This document shows positions 10,488-20,269 of a stretch of DNA of 28,214 nucleotides, one piece after another (position 1 is the stretch's first letter; each line of letters begins with the position of its first letter). The notes under the pieces were generated by a model, which saw only the letters and a list, made by a program, of their open reading frames with translations, did no database searches and was not told where the DNA came from. Both the position numbers and the translations under genes were made by a program. Origin of the DNA: Krasilnikovozyma curviuscula (lineage: Eukaryota > Basidiomycota > Tremellomycetes > Cystofilobasidiales > Mrakiaceae); assembly GCA_014825775.1 (NCBI GenBank), contig MVAQ01000257.1:1-28214 (forward strand), written 5' to 3'.

Positions 10488-13400
10488 ATGGTCATGTCAA
10501 TGGAAGAATTCGGTCAGTGTGACCTGAAGGTTCTGGTCTCCAAGCTCACAACTGCAGAGAAAATATCTCTTCTGGCGGGTGAGTAAAACCGTTCGGTCGT
10601 TCCATTCTTAGGTTTCATCTAGTCATATTTTCTCTGATCCTGTAACCTCCAATAGGGCCTGATTGGTGGACAACGACCACCATCGACAGAATAGGCGTCC
10701 CAAGGTGAGTTGGGACACCTCCCTTTTCTGCATCCCGGCGTTTTATTTCGGGAAAACTGTAGTTTCTTCTAACAATGCTTTTTTTTCCGGTCCTAAATCC
10801 AAACCAGAATCAAATGCTCAGATGGTCCAGTGTGTTGATTTCCTTCTCCTACTTCTTCTGTCTGGCTCTCCCCTGACCTTTGTTTCTTCGTTGGTGGTTA
10901 GAACGGTGTCCGTGGCTCCTCCCATTTCCTCCCAACACCGGCCCAGTGTATCCCCTGTGAAACCGCTTTGGGAGCCACATTTAACACTTCTCTCATCAAA
11001 GAGGTTGGTGGGTTATTGAGTCGTGAATGCCGCGCGAAGGGCTCGTCATTGCTGCTTGCGCCAACTTGCAACATTCAGAGGAACCCTCTCAATGGAAGAG
11101 CTTTCGAATCGTTCTCTGAGGTATGTGGCTTTATGGCTGTTGTGCTACTCTGAATTTCAAGCTCATCGTTGCATTCTTTCTTGATGAAGGATCCTCACCT
11201 TTCTGGAATGATGGCTTCAGGCTATGTCAACGGATTACAAGATGGCGGCGTCGGTGCTACTATCAAGCATTTTGTGTGTAACGACATGGAAGACGAGAGA
11301 CTGAGTGTCAATGTGGTAGTTCCAGAGCGAGGTTCGTCGTTTCCGCTCCTATCTCAAAGCCTCACCCTAACATGGCAAACCTGCAGCGCTTCGTGAGATC
11401 TACCTCATGCCTTTCCACTTAGCCCAGAAGTATTCAAAGCCTTGGGCATTCATGACCTCCTACTCAAAGATGAACGGTACCCATTGCTCGGAGGATAAGA
11501 GACTCTTGCAGGATATCCTCAGAGGCGAATGGGAGTTTGACGGAATGGTCATGTCTGGTAGGAAAGTTGTCGAAGTCGATTTGATGTGTTTGCACTGATA
11601 CAACTTGTGAACAGATTGGAGTGGCACGTATTCAACCGATCTCGCTTTGATCGCCGGGTTAGATCTCGAGATGTGAGCCTTTACCCTTTCCTTTCCCGGT
11701 CAGACTTTCTTGACTCTGTTCCCTTAGGCCTGGCCCTACTCGATGGAGAGGTTCTCTGGTAAACCATCTCATGCACGCGGGCAAATTTACAATGGCTGAT
11801 CTCGACAAGAGAGCTTATGCCATTCTACAGGTCAGCATTTTAACTGTCTTCTCCACTGGAACATATAAAATTCAGTGACTAATCCCTTTGATAATCTTAT
11901 CAGGTTGTTCAACGCGCAGTCGTTGCCGACCCTGAGATCGTCCGTCGCAACAGCGAGAAGGAACGTATTTGGGAAGACCAAGCAGACTATGACCTCAACA
12001 GACGGACAGCAGCCGAAGCTATCGTCCTCCTCAAGAACACGAATAATGTCTTACCTTTGGACTTGAAGAAGATCAAGAAGATTGCTGTCATTGGCCCTAA
12101 CGCTAAGACTCGCACAGTTTCAGGAGGTGAGTGATCCTTGCTGAGAGCGGTTTTCTTCAACGCTGATGACAATTGTGGTGCGCGCAGGTGGTTCCGCATT
12201 CATGACATCAAGCTACGTTGTGACCCCTCTTGATGGTATCAAGGCTTCTCTTCAAGGAACAGATATCGAGTTGAGCTACGCTCCTGGTTGTTACGGAACG
12301 AGATACCTTCCTATGCTCGACGGCTGGATAACAACCCCAGACGGAAAACTTGGTGTAAGCTCTCCTATCATGACATTTTATTTGGACTTGTCTTGATTTT
12401 GAATCTCTTCAGTGGACCGCTCAATTCTTCAACGAAGACCCTGCTCTTTCAACCACCACAGAGCTCGCCTCCGTCACCCTTGTCTCCACTCGTCTAAGAA
12501 TCAACGACGACAAGCCTGCTGGACTTGCGGAGTTCTTCCACCTCAGAATTACAGGCCATATCATCGCTGAAGAAACTGGTCCTTTCGAGCTTGGGCTCTC
12601 GTTGGTCGGAAGGGGAAGGGTGTTTGTTAACGGCCAAATGGTTGTTGATAACGGAATGGAGTCCAAGCAAACTCCAGGCCCAAGCTTTTATGGACTTGGA
12701 ACAATCGAAGAGACGGGAGTTATTGACTTTGTCAAGGGAGAAAAATATACAATTGTTGTTGAATACACCAACGTCCCACTACCTGTGAGTATTGTCCTGG
12801 CACTCTTCATTAATCCGGGACTGACGGCCATGTATGTGTCACAGATCTCTGAGGAAGATGCTGGCAAAGGTCAACCCCCTCTTATGATGGCTGCTTTACG
12901 AGTTGGGGGTGCACCCAAGATTGAGAAGGAACCTGCTATGGTGGAAGCTGTAAAGCTGGCTTCGGAAAGCGATGCTGTTGTCTGTGTGATCGGTAAGAAT
13001 ATATATTTTTTTGTTTCTATCTATTTCGTTTTCCTCTCTATATAAATTAATACTTTGATTCTTATTCTAGGTCTCAACATGGACTGGGAAGCTGAGGCGT
13101 CTGATCGTGAGGACCTTTCTCTCCCGGGGGCTACAGACGAGCTTGTCTCCCGGGTACTCGCTGCCAACCCCAACACTATTATCATCAACCAGTCAGGATC
13201 ATCTGTTGTATTCCCTTGGATAGATATGGCAACAACTGTCGCTCAGTCTTGGTTCGGTGGAAATGAGACGGGTAACGCAATCGCAGATGTTATCTTTGGT
13301 AAAGTCAACCCAAGCGCGAGGATGCCTTTGACGTTCCCGAAACAGATTGAAGATTGCACCGCATTCTTGAACTGGGGTGCCGAAGCTGGAAAGGTTACTT

Positions 13401-14004
13401 ACGGGGAATCGATCTATGTAGGTCACAATGTTCAATGTAGTGATTCTGGAGTTGACAGCAATTCTTTGGCAGGTTGGATACAGAGGTTATGAGATTACCA
13501 AGAGAGAACCTCTCTTTGCTTTTGGTGAAGGTCTTTCATACACCACGTTCTGTAAGTGCCCTTTTGGCCTTTCCTCAAAGCTAGCCCTCATCGCTTTTGC
13601 GTTACCACCTAGCCTGGTCTCCTCTCAGCATTACCTCTTCAAACACGGCTTCGACTGCAAACGAAATATCCGTGAACCTTTCCATCACGGTCACGAACAC
13701 CGGAACCCTGCCGGGTAGTGACGTCGTACAAGTCTACGTCTCTGACCCATCATCTTCCTTCCGTCGACCACTGAAGGAACTCAAAGCGTTCTCCAAGACG
13801 ATGATTCTTGGCCCTGGCGAATGTCAAACCCTGGAATTCGAGCTGGACAAGCTCGCATTCAGTTATTATGACGATAGGCAGATGAAGTGGGTTGCTGAGA
13901 AGGGCATGTTTGTGATCAAGGCAATGCAGAGTTCGAAGGAGTCGAGCTTGAAAAGCTCAGTTGAATGGACCCTGAGCGACACCTTTGGCTGGACGGGTTT
14001 ATAA
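10488..14004 (+). CDS. GH3 beta-glucosidase with PA14 domain, no signal peptide
   Basis: Fifteen exons give 860 aa: 10488-10578, 10656-10704, 10808-10829, 10902-11120, 11190-11331, 11387-11557, 11615-11672, 11728-11830, 11904-12126, 12188-12354, 12413-12784, 12845-12992, 13071-13417, 13473-13551 and 13613-14004. In order: the TIM-barrel N-domain ([49 protein letters not shown]), the nucleophile Asp232 in MSDWSG, the alpha/beta sandwich start ([18 protein letters not shown]), a PA14 insert (about residues 410-545), the WEAEASDRE loop (Glu595 or Glu597 is the probable acid/base), the [16 protein letters not shown] and [10 protein letters not shown] blocks, and a C-terminal Fn3-like domain. Length and PA14 placement match PA14-type GH3 enzymes that hydrolyse cello-oligosaccharides and beta-glucosides. 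The N-terminus is hydrophilic, so an intracellular enzyme is likely. A second in-frame ATG at 10494 is an alternative start. The 22-nt exon 3 and 11189 acceptor (AAG) are the least usual splice choices. Confidence 0.92.
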
Positions 14005-14195
14005 AATACTGTGTTATTAGAGACATGCATGATCAATCTAGACTTTATCTTTGCGGTCTGAGGACAACTGTGGTAAACGGGTATCACTTATATAACTAAG
14101 GCAAGGTAACAGTAATCAAGAAGAAACGAAAACGAAATTAAACAGGGAGGACCAAGAATCTAACAAGCCATAGGCAGGGAATGACCTCTCATCTA

Positions 14196-16149
14196 CTACT
14201 CATCACCTTCACCATCGTCTTCCTCCAGTTCGCCAACTCTGTCTCTTAACTCTCCATACAACGTCTTACCCCATCCTTCAATCCTCTCAGCCGTGAACTC
14301 TTTTGCCATGAAATCGAGGTTCTTGATCCACTCCTTGTCGGGTTCAGACTCGAGGTTGAGAGGGTGGTACGTGACACCTTCTATCCATTTCTGGCCGGTG
14401 TTGACTCGTTTGTACGTCAGCTTGAAGTACAGACCTGGCAACCGAAAAAAAAAAAAAAAAAAGAACAGTATTGAATGTCAGAGAATGGCTGGAAATCCAA
14501 AACGAGAGCATGACTGACTTCTTCCTTCTCTGACAAACAAGCAGCTGAACACCTTCTCCTTAGCACCCGTTGACGCGTCCTTCGACATCTTGTAATCTGT
14601 GACAGCCAGATCCGTCAACTCTTCATATAGCTTCACTTTTTCTTCAAGGACCTCCAAAAGACCACCTTGTGCTCCTGCAGTCAGGACAGTGGCTTCGACA
14701 GCTGACGACATCGGCGCTGACCCTAGCGGTTGAGATGAGGTCGGTGCGACTGCAGAAGACGCTTTGGCTGACGAAAGCTGAGATTGAAGCTGCTTGGAAT
14801 AAGTAGTTTCTGTCTGAAGATCCTTTCTCAATGATTTATCTGGGAACAGAAAATGTGAGGACTTGAGTATTACATGTAGTCCAACACGACTGGAGGCCGA
14901 CTTACTCTTTAATTCAGAATCCTTCAAAGACTTTTCCAGCTCTTTGATCTTCTTATCTAATTCAGAAACTTTTGCCGGAACTGGCGCGGCAACAGGGGCG
15001 GTGACATGGTGCGCAGTGGAAGTGGTTAGCGTTGAAGAAGCAGATGTGGGGAGTTGCTGTAGGCGGCTAATTTCAAGAGCTTGTTTGGCAACTTTTTCCT
15101 GCAGAAGCGCGATGACTGAACGTTGATCTGGGAACAAAGGAAACACAAAATGTATGAGTGTGACGCGCGAACCAATCAGTAGGAAGTCGTTATCACTGCA
15201 AAATAACTTACGTTCACTTCTTTTCTCTGACTCCGCTCTGTACTCATCGAACAGTTTCTGTGTCTCATCCTCCTGCAGAGTTACGATCGTGTCCAGTTTC
15301 TCAGAAAGCGTCGTGTTTTCTTTCCGAGAGGATTGGAGGAGCTTCTGGGTCTGTGAAAAGACAAGCACGAAATAAGCCAGATGTTCGACTGAGATAGATG
15401 TAAGACCAGTTTCTCATCCAGCAGGGACAGCCTCCCAGAGAAATGGCCAGCAACATAGTTGGTGCTTGTCTCTCCTCCCGCCTCACCACCCACCCAGGCC
15501 CAAAAAAAGAACTTACTTTGACCAACTCGTTCCTCAGATCCTTTTCAGCAATAATTCCAGAAGTACCCTTCCCATTGACAGTGTTCCCACTAACGCCTTT
15601 CCTCGCAGGTTGGAACACAGTCTCCCCAAAGACGTTTCCTCTTCCTGTTGTGCCACTCAGGTCCATATCCACGTCCTCCTCATTGTCATCCTGTATCTCT
15701 TGAGGAGTAACTAGGGTAGATTTGGAAGCAGCTTTTGCGGGCGGTTTCGTAGTTTTCCCTGCGGCGGCTGCTTTGTTAGCGGTCGAGCTTGAGGACGACG
15801 AGGTGGGCCTCTTGGTTGGTGCTGTCGACACTGTTTGTTTCTTCGTTGGCTTGGATGAGGTAGACATGGGAACGAAGCTGCTTTGTTTCTTTTTCACAGG
15901 GGAGGTTTGGTTAAACCCTACCACGGGAAAGGAAATAGGAGAAAGAAACAAGTCAGCATTTTCGCAACCAATCCAACCAGCTCTCCTTCCTATTCCTCAT
16001 TGGAATTACTCACCTTCCATACCATCGTCACTCTCTTCGTCTTGCTGTTGTTGCTGCTCCTTTCTCGAGGTCGCCGTCGTCGTAGAGGGTCGAGTGTTTG
16101 TTGAGTGAGTAATCATCATGCCATCGTCCGAATCTTCAGCGGAATACAT
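14196..16149 (-). CDS. monopolin-type Csm1/Pcs1 chromosome segregation protein
   Basis: Six minus-strand exons give 485 aa: 16149-16014, 15917-15517, 15350-15212, 15127-14906, 14839-14519 and 14434-14196. The introns are 96, 166, 84, 66 and 84 nt, and the last has an 18-nt T tract (sense strand) before its acceptor. Residues 1-175 are disordered and rich in Ser, Thr, Lys and Pro. About 180-380 is a heptad-like coiled coil (KLLQSSRKENTTLSEKLDTI, VSELDKKIKELEKSLKDSEL) with an Ala/Pro-rich gap. About 385-470 matches the Csm1/Pcs1 C-terminal globular domain (LYEELTDLAVTDYK, VFSCLF, LYFKLTYKR, then an acidic tail). In the family this homodimer cross-links kinetochores at meiosis I (budding yeast) or clamps microtubule sites at centromeres (fission yeast). 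The assignment rests on architecture plus the C-domain; another kinetochore coiled-coil protein of RWD-like fold is the main alternative. Confidence 0.75.
14445..14462. repeat. A18/T18 tract inside the last CSM1-like intron
   Basis: Eighteen consecutive A on the plus strand, which is T18 in the sense of the gene, lie about ten bases before the CCAG acceptor at 14435. It takes the place of the polypyrimidine tract. Confidence 0.9.
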
Positions 16150-16555
16150 CCTTTCCTGCAGATATCTTTCAAAGGGACCGATTTAGAGAACAACTTTGGA
16201 TTGTTGTGTGGTGAATTTGATTAGGTGGCAGAACGAAGGGACTTGCTTCCCTTTGTTTTTTTCGAAGGCGGACGCGTTGATTTTTTTCCCATTTTTGAAA
16301 ATTATGATATCTTTTTCTAGCACCTTGTCAATGAATAGCGTACATACTTTCAGTGAGGACCTTAAATTGATGACATCTTTCTTTGAAGGTGCGTCGCAAT
16401 TGAGAAAAATCATCAATCTATATGTACCAAACGAAGTTGCAACATTGCTTTGGATGCCCTTATTCACAATCCCTTTTTGCTCGTCTATCAATCAAGGATT
16501 TTCTACAGCATAATCAGCAGTAGTAGCATTGAGCACCGTACTCATAGCAGCCTCT
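16150..16555. other. 406-bp tandem spacer: CSM1-like promoter and MPC1 3' UTR
   Basis: Open frames of about 100 codons exist on both strands (16183-16491 minus, 16196-16513 plus). They overlap each other, lack splice partners and show no recognisable motif, so I leave them as chance frames. The DNA is A/T-rich with poly(T) runs near 16255-16290. Confidence 0.5.
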
Positions 16556-18026
16556 TTATACGCTTTTAGCTGACTTCGCGCCTTCGCCGGAGACGTACTG
16601 AAGAAATCAGCAGGCAAATAGAGAGTAGTTCAGCGGCTGGATCAGAGGGGAAACTTTGGCGGTGAGACTACGTTGTGATGCGACTAACCCAGTAGTTGAT
16701 GAATCTTCCCGTTTGGACAATTTGAGCAGCGCAGTTTGTTGCGTGGCACGCGAAGAGGAGGCTAGAAATAAAAACAGACGATAAGAATAAAAGAACGGAA
16801 AGAAATGGAGAACAGATAATTGTCAGTCATTGATCAAAGAGACAGGACTGTAGTCACTAAGATTCGCAATCGTGTTGAGGCGGCGATGAGTTGGGTGAGA
16901 GGTGAGGTACTATTAAGGATTTGAGCGGCTCGATCGCTACCAGTGTCCAATCTCAGTGTCCCCCGCCCCAAACAAAATGACCAAAATGACCACCTAAGGC
17001 TAAAATCCAACCAGGAGAGACATCAGCAATACTCACTAATTCCTAGGCTTTACATCCCATGCAAACTTCATGAAGATAGCGCTATAACCAGCCATGGTTG
17101 GTGACATCACACCACTGATCATCGTCTCGTCTTTCCTAATGTCGGAGAGAGCAGCCAAGGGCAGACCCCAGTTGGCGACCTATTTGAACAGTGAGCGACA
17201 AGGAGATGAGAGCAAAGTCGGCATTTGACGTAGAAAGGAGAACAACATCAAGAATGTTTATATTAGAGAGATGGCAATGGGTTGAGAAGGAAATAGTGAA
17301 GCAATTGCCGGAAGGATGAAAGATTGGAAATGCGTACACGACAATGATCAGTCCAAAGGTTGATCTGAGATAAGAAGGAGGTAGAGGCTTGAACTTACAG
17401 GACCCCCTATACATTGCGAGACATATTGTTGATTTCACAGAAAACCATCAGGATCGATAATGTGGGTTGAACAGAGCGGTAGGTCAGAAGGAGACAAGTC
17501 CGAGTGAAGTAGAGAAAGACGACGACGACGATGAAAAAAAGAAAGAGGAAACGTATTGATTAGTGCCCGTCCAAGGTAAAAGTGGTCAGACGAATTCAGC
17601 AATGCATGTAAGAGAGAGCGGACTAGTGACCTGGGCAACGTCAGTCACCCCATCAGCGATTACCCCCCTCCGTTTATAGGCAATTAGAAACTCGGTAGCT
17701 CCCCACATGCTCCAATGCCATTTCTCACCCACAGGAGTTGTCAATGAAAAGCCCTGGGGCTCGTCGGTCAATTTAGCTGTTGACCGACCCCGTCAATCAC
17801 TGGTAGTTGTTCCTAGAGTCTGTTCTTTTCTAGAAGCTAGAAGATTGAAGATTCCGGTTTGCTTACAGAAATGAGTAGCTGGACGGAGAAATAGCGACAG
17901 AATTTCGTCAGTATGCTCATTATATGGCATTCCCACCGTTTTTCGTTGTCCTTTCTTGGAGCACTACTCACAAAAAAAGTATTTCTTTCCCTCTGGTGAA
18001 GAGAGGAACTTGATCACTTGCGCCAT
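16556..18026 (-). CDS. MPC1: mitochondrial pyruvate carrier subunit 1 (two microexons)
   Basis: Six exons give 110 aa: 18026-17972, 17878-17867 (12 nt), 17406-17399 (8 nt), 17179-17037, 16761-16689 and 16597-16556. The ATG has A at -3 and G at +4. The joined exons yield the MPC1 signature [20 protein letters not shown], then [20 protein letters not shown] and [16 protein letters not shown] and FINYWY. Length and order match MPC1 (about 110-130 aa), which pairs with MPC2/3 in the inner mitochondrial membrane to import pyruvate. Both microexons have exact CAG or TAG acceptors and GTAAG donors, and every phase fits. The introns are 93, 460, 219, 275 and 91 nt, much longer than elsewhere in the window. 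The last exon (short tail [13 protein letters not shown]) is the least conserved part and so the least certain. A frame-only gene finder would probably miss exons 2 and 3. Confidence 0.92.
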
Positions 18027-18928
18027 CGTTTTGAAAGGGACAGTTGAAGGAAGGGGAAGGTCAAGGATAGGTGGGGGAAAGAAGGTAGCGTCGTCGTCGA
18101 AGGCACCCTGGATGCTAATACGGCGCGGCAGTAGAGATGAGCAGTGGAGGGGGCGACTCGCAATAGAACAGGGAACCAAGTTCCTACTGTGTCAATAGAG
18201 ATTAGTCTACAATCTCGTTATACAGGACTCTAATTCTACTAGAGGTCAGAAATACTTTCTGCAATCAGTGAACAAGCTGCGCGACTTTCTTACAACATGA
18301 GAAAAATCAGATGGAACAAGCAATGGATCGTAATAGAATGTGTATATGTATGAACCACCAGCCCTCTGTCCCAGTTCCAGAGAAGTTCTATCCAGCAAAG
18401 GATAAAACAGACAGCAAAGGACAGAAGGGCGTTGAGACGTCCAAACCTCAGTCTCCTGTTTTCTTGACGCTCGACTTCACCTAGAAGGTTGAATCAGAAG
18501 GAGCAACAGAAGGAAACTCATTAGTAGAAAAACAGGGGTCCTCTATGCCGCACAGAATAGAGTGGTCGAGGGAAGAAACAACGGGTCCAGGGACAAATTT
18601 GCGGTTTTGTTGGTCAGTTCGCCACAGAATAAGGATTCCCTTTTGTTTTCTGTAAATAGAGGAACGATTGAGAACGAAGAGTACTTCGCTTGTGCTAGAA
18701 AGCTGCGCACTGAGAACAAAAAATAAAATAAAATAAAACACGAGTTGGGGGCTCTTGACTCTGAAAAGGCTTCGCTGATGTGGAGCGTTTTCTCGACAGA
18801 GGAAACTTTTTGAAGAAAACATGTGGTTATACTTTGTAGTACAGCCAATACTACCTGGATCTTCCAGTAATGTTAGCGCGCGATGTGGCTGCCAAGAAGT
18901 CTATCGTCTCAACCAATCACTAACCCAA
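18027..18928. other. 902-bp interval upstream of MPC1
   Basis: No gene is firmly recognised. It must hold the MPC1 promoter and leader and the hydrolase 3' flank. Overlapping minus-strand frames of about 100 codons (18481-18848) look like chance. A minus-strand stretch from an acceptor-like CCTTCTAG at 18481 runs open to about 18302 and encodes one strongly hydrophobic segment (see findings). A short AAAAT repeat (three to four units) sits near 18720-18738. Confidence 0.5.
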
Positions 18929-20269
18929 CTATCTAGTCAACGCCAGCTTTTCACTTCTTTCAAAGAACTCCAAGATTGCCTTCCTGACTTCAGCAGGCTT
19001 CTCTAGGTGCACGCCATGGTTTGCGTCTGGAACAATCTCCACCCAGCACAGATTGCCGCCGATACACTTCTTGATCTCCCAACTTTGGTTGGTTGGGCAG
19101 ATCCAATCCATCTCACCCGCCACACAGAGAACAGGAAGCCTTGCTTCTGAAAGGACGGAAAGATTGTCGCGATAGTCGAAGAATTTTTCCCCTGGGGAGT
19201 AAAGCGCATTGTGGGATCGCGCGTTGGGGTAGGCATTGAGGGAGCCTGCGAGAGCGGCGTTGGCATCGTAGTGCTCTGAGTAGAGGGGCCCGAGAGCGAA
19301 CATGATGAGCCGCATTTCGAGATCATTTTGGACCTGCGCACCATATAGGAATCGAGATGGTCAACAAGGCGTCATGACACTGGAGGGATACGATCAATTA
19401 AGCACACTGACCGTATCGGTAAAGATTTTAGTGAGCATTTCAGGTGAAGCGTTCGGCGCTTTGTGAATTCTTTCCTTCAAGTTTTTCATCGCGTCTTCTT
19501 CTTGGTGATAGGATGGAGCTGTACCTCGAAGGCTATGTGACATTAGAGCGTGTCAAAGGGATAGATCTGTTCTCAAACGACATCCCCACCACTCACATTA
19601 GATGAGATAAGCCTTCATAATATCTGATTGCTGTTCTGTGTTCGTCATTTCACTCCCATCAGTAAACGTTGCCTATAAGAGGGGGGAGGGGAGAGAGAAG
19701 GGGGGGCTGACGTGGGCTAGTGCGAACCCCCCTCCCCCAAGGCAGGAGACTTACAACTGAGCAATGAAACCACCGAAGCTTCCTCCCAGCAACACCATTT
19801 TTCTTCCACCTAGGACGACCTTGCGGAACTCTTCGACATCGTCGCTCAGTTGATTAAACGTTAGAGGGTCTTCAGAAGACGAGAGGCCGTGTCCACGCCT
19901 GAGAGTAAAAGAGGATCACTTTTGCGTTTGACCCAGCTACTAGTAGAGGAAAGAGTTCTTGTCAAACGCACATGTCGAGGCCGATCAGATAGTGGGTTTC
20001 AGCAAATGGAAGAAATGATGCGAAGTCCTTCCCGTGAGAACCATAGCCCCGACCACCTGGAGCACACGCACAACGGGCATGTTGAAAGCAGTTTTAGAAA
20101 AAAAAAGTACTCTTGGAGAAGCTTCAGACAATAAAAAGGTGTTTGTACCGTGTAAAATCATCATTGGAGGGTTCGAGGGATTACCTGCATATCCATAATG
20201 CAATTTAGCTCCGTTGAGGTCGACAAAGGATCTTCCTTGTGTTATTTGAGAAGAAAAGTTAGTGACCAT
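18929..20269 (-). CDS. alpha/beta hydrolase fold protein
   Basis: Six minus-strand exons give 304 aa: 20269-20149, 20056-19972, 19898-19755, 19635-19597 (39 nt), 19532-19412 and 19333-18929. The family marks are ILHGGRGYGSHGKDF (oxyanion-hole HGG), DMRGHGLSS, the nucleophile elbow GGSFGG (Ser109), LILRGTAPSYHQEED, the acid in VAGEMDWICP (Asp246) and the His in DANHGVHLEKP (His276, less likely His279). This catalytic triad and the DMRGHG turn fit the proline-iminopeptidase/epoxide-hydrolase-like branch (esterase, peptidase or C-C hydrolase). The substrate cannot be told from sequence. ATG 20269 has A at -3 and G at +4; an in-frame ATG at 20356 would add 29 residues. Intron 3 (119 nt) carries an unusual G-run/C-run tract. 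There is no signal peptide or organelle signal in the chosen model. Confidence 0.88.
19681..19738. repeat. G-run/C-run structured tract within hydrolase intron 3
   Basis: On the plus strand there are four G runs (6 at 19681, 4 at 19688, 7 at 19700, 3 at 19714), then C6-T-C5 at 19727-19738. The runs could form a G-quadruplex on the plus strand. Alternatively GGGGGAGGGG can pair with CCCCTCCCCC as a 10-bp stem within the intron. Confidence 0.7.

Noticed and set aside
16183..16513. Open frames of about 100 codons on both strands between the CSM1-like gene and MPC1.
   Set aside because: They overlap antisense, are A/T-rich, lack splice partners or family motifs, and fall where the 3' UTR and promoter are expected.
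18481..18848. Two overlapping minus-strand frames of 101 and 113 codons.
   Set aside because: They use different frames of the same DNA, with no conserved motif and no clear splicing to a third exon.
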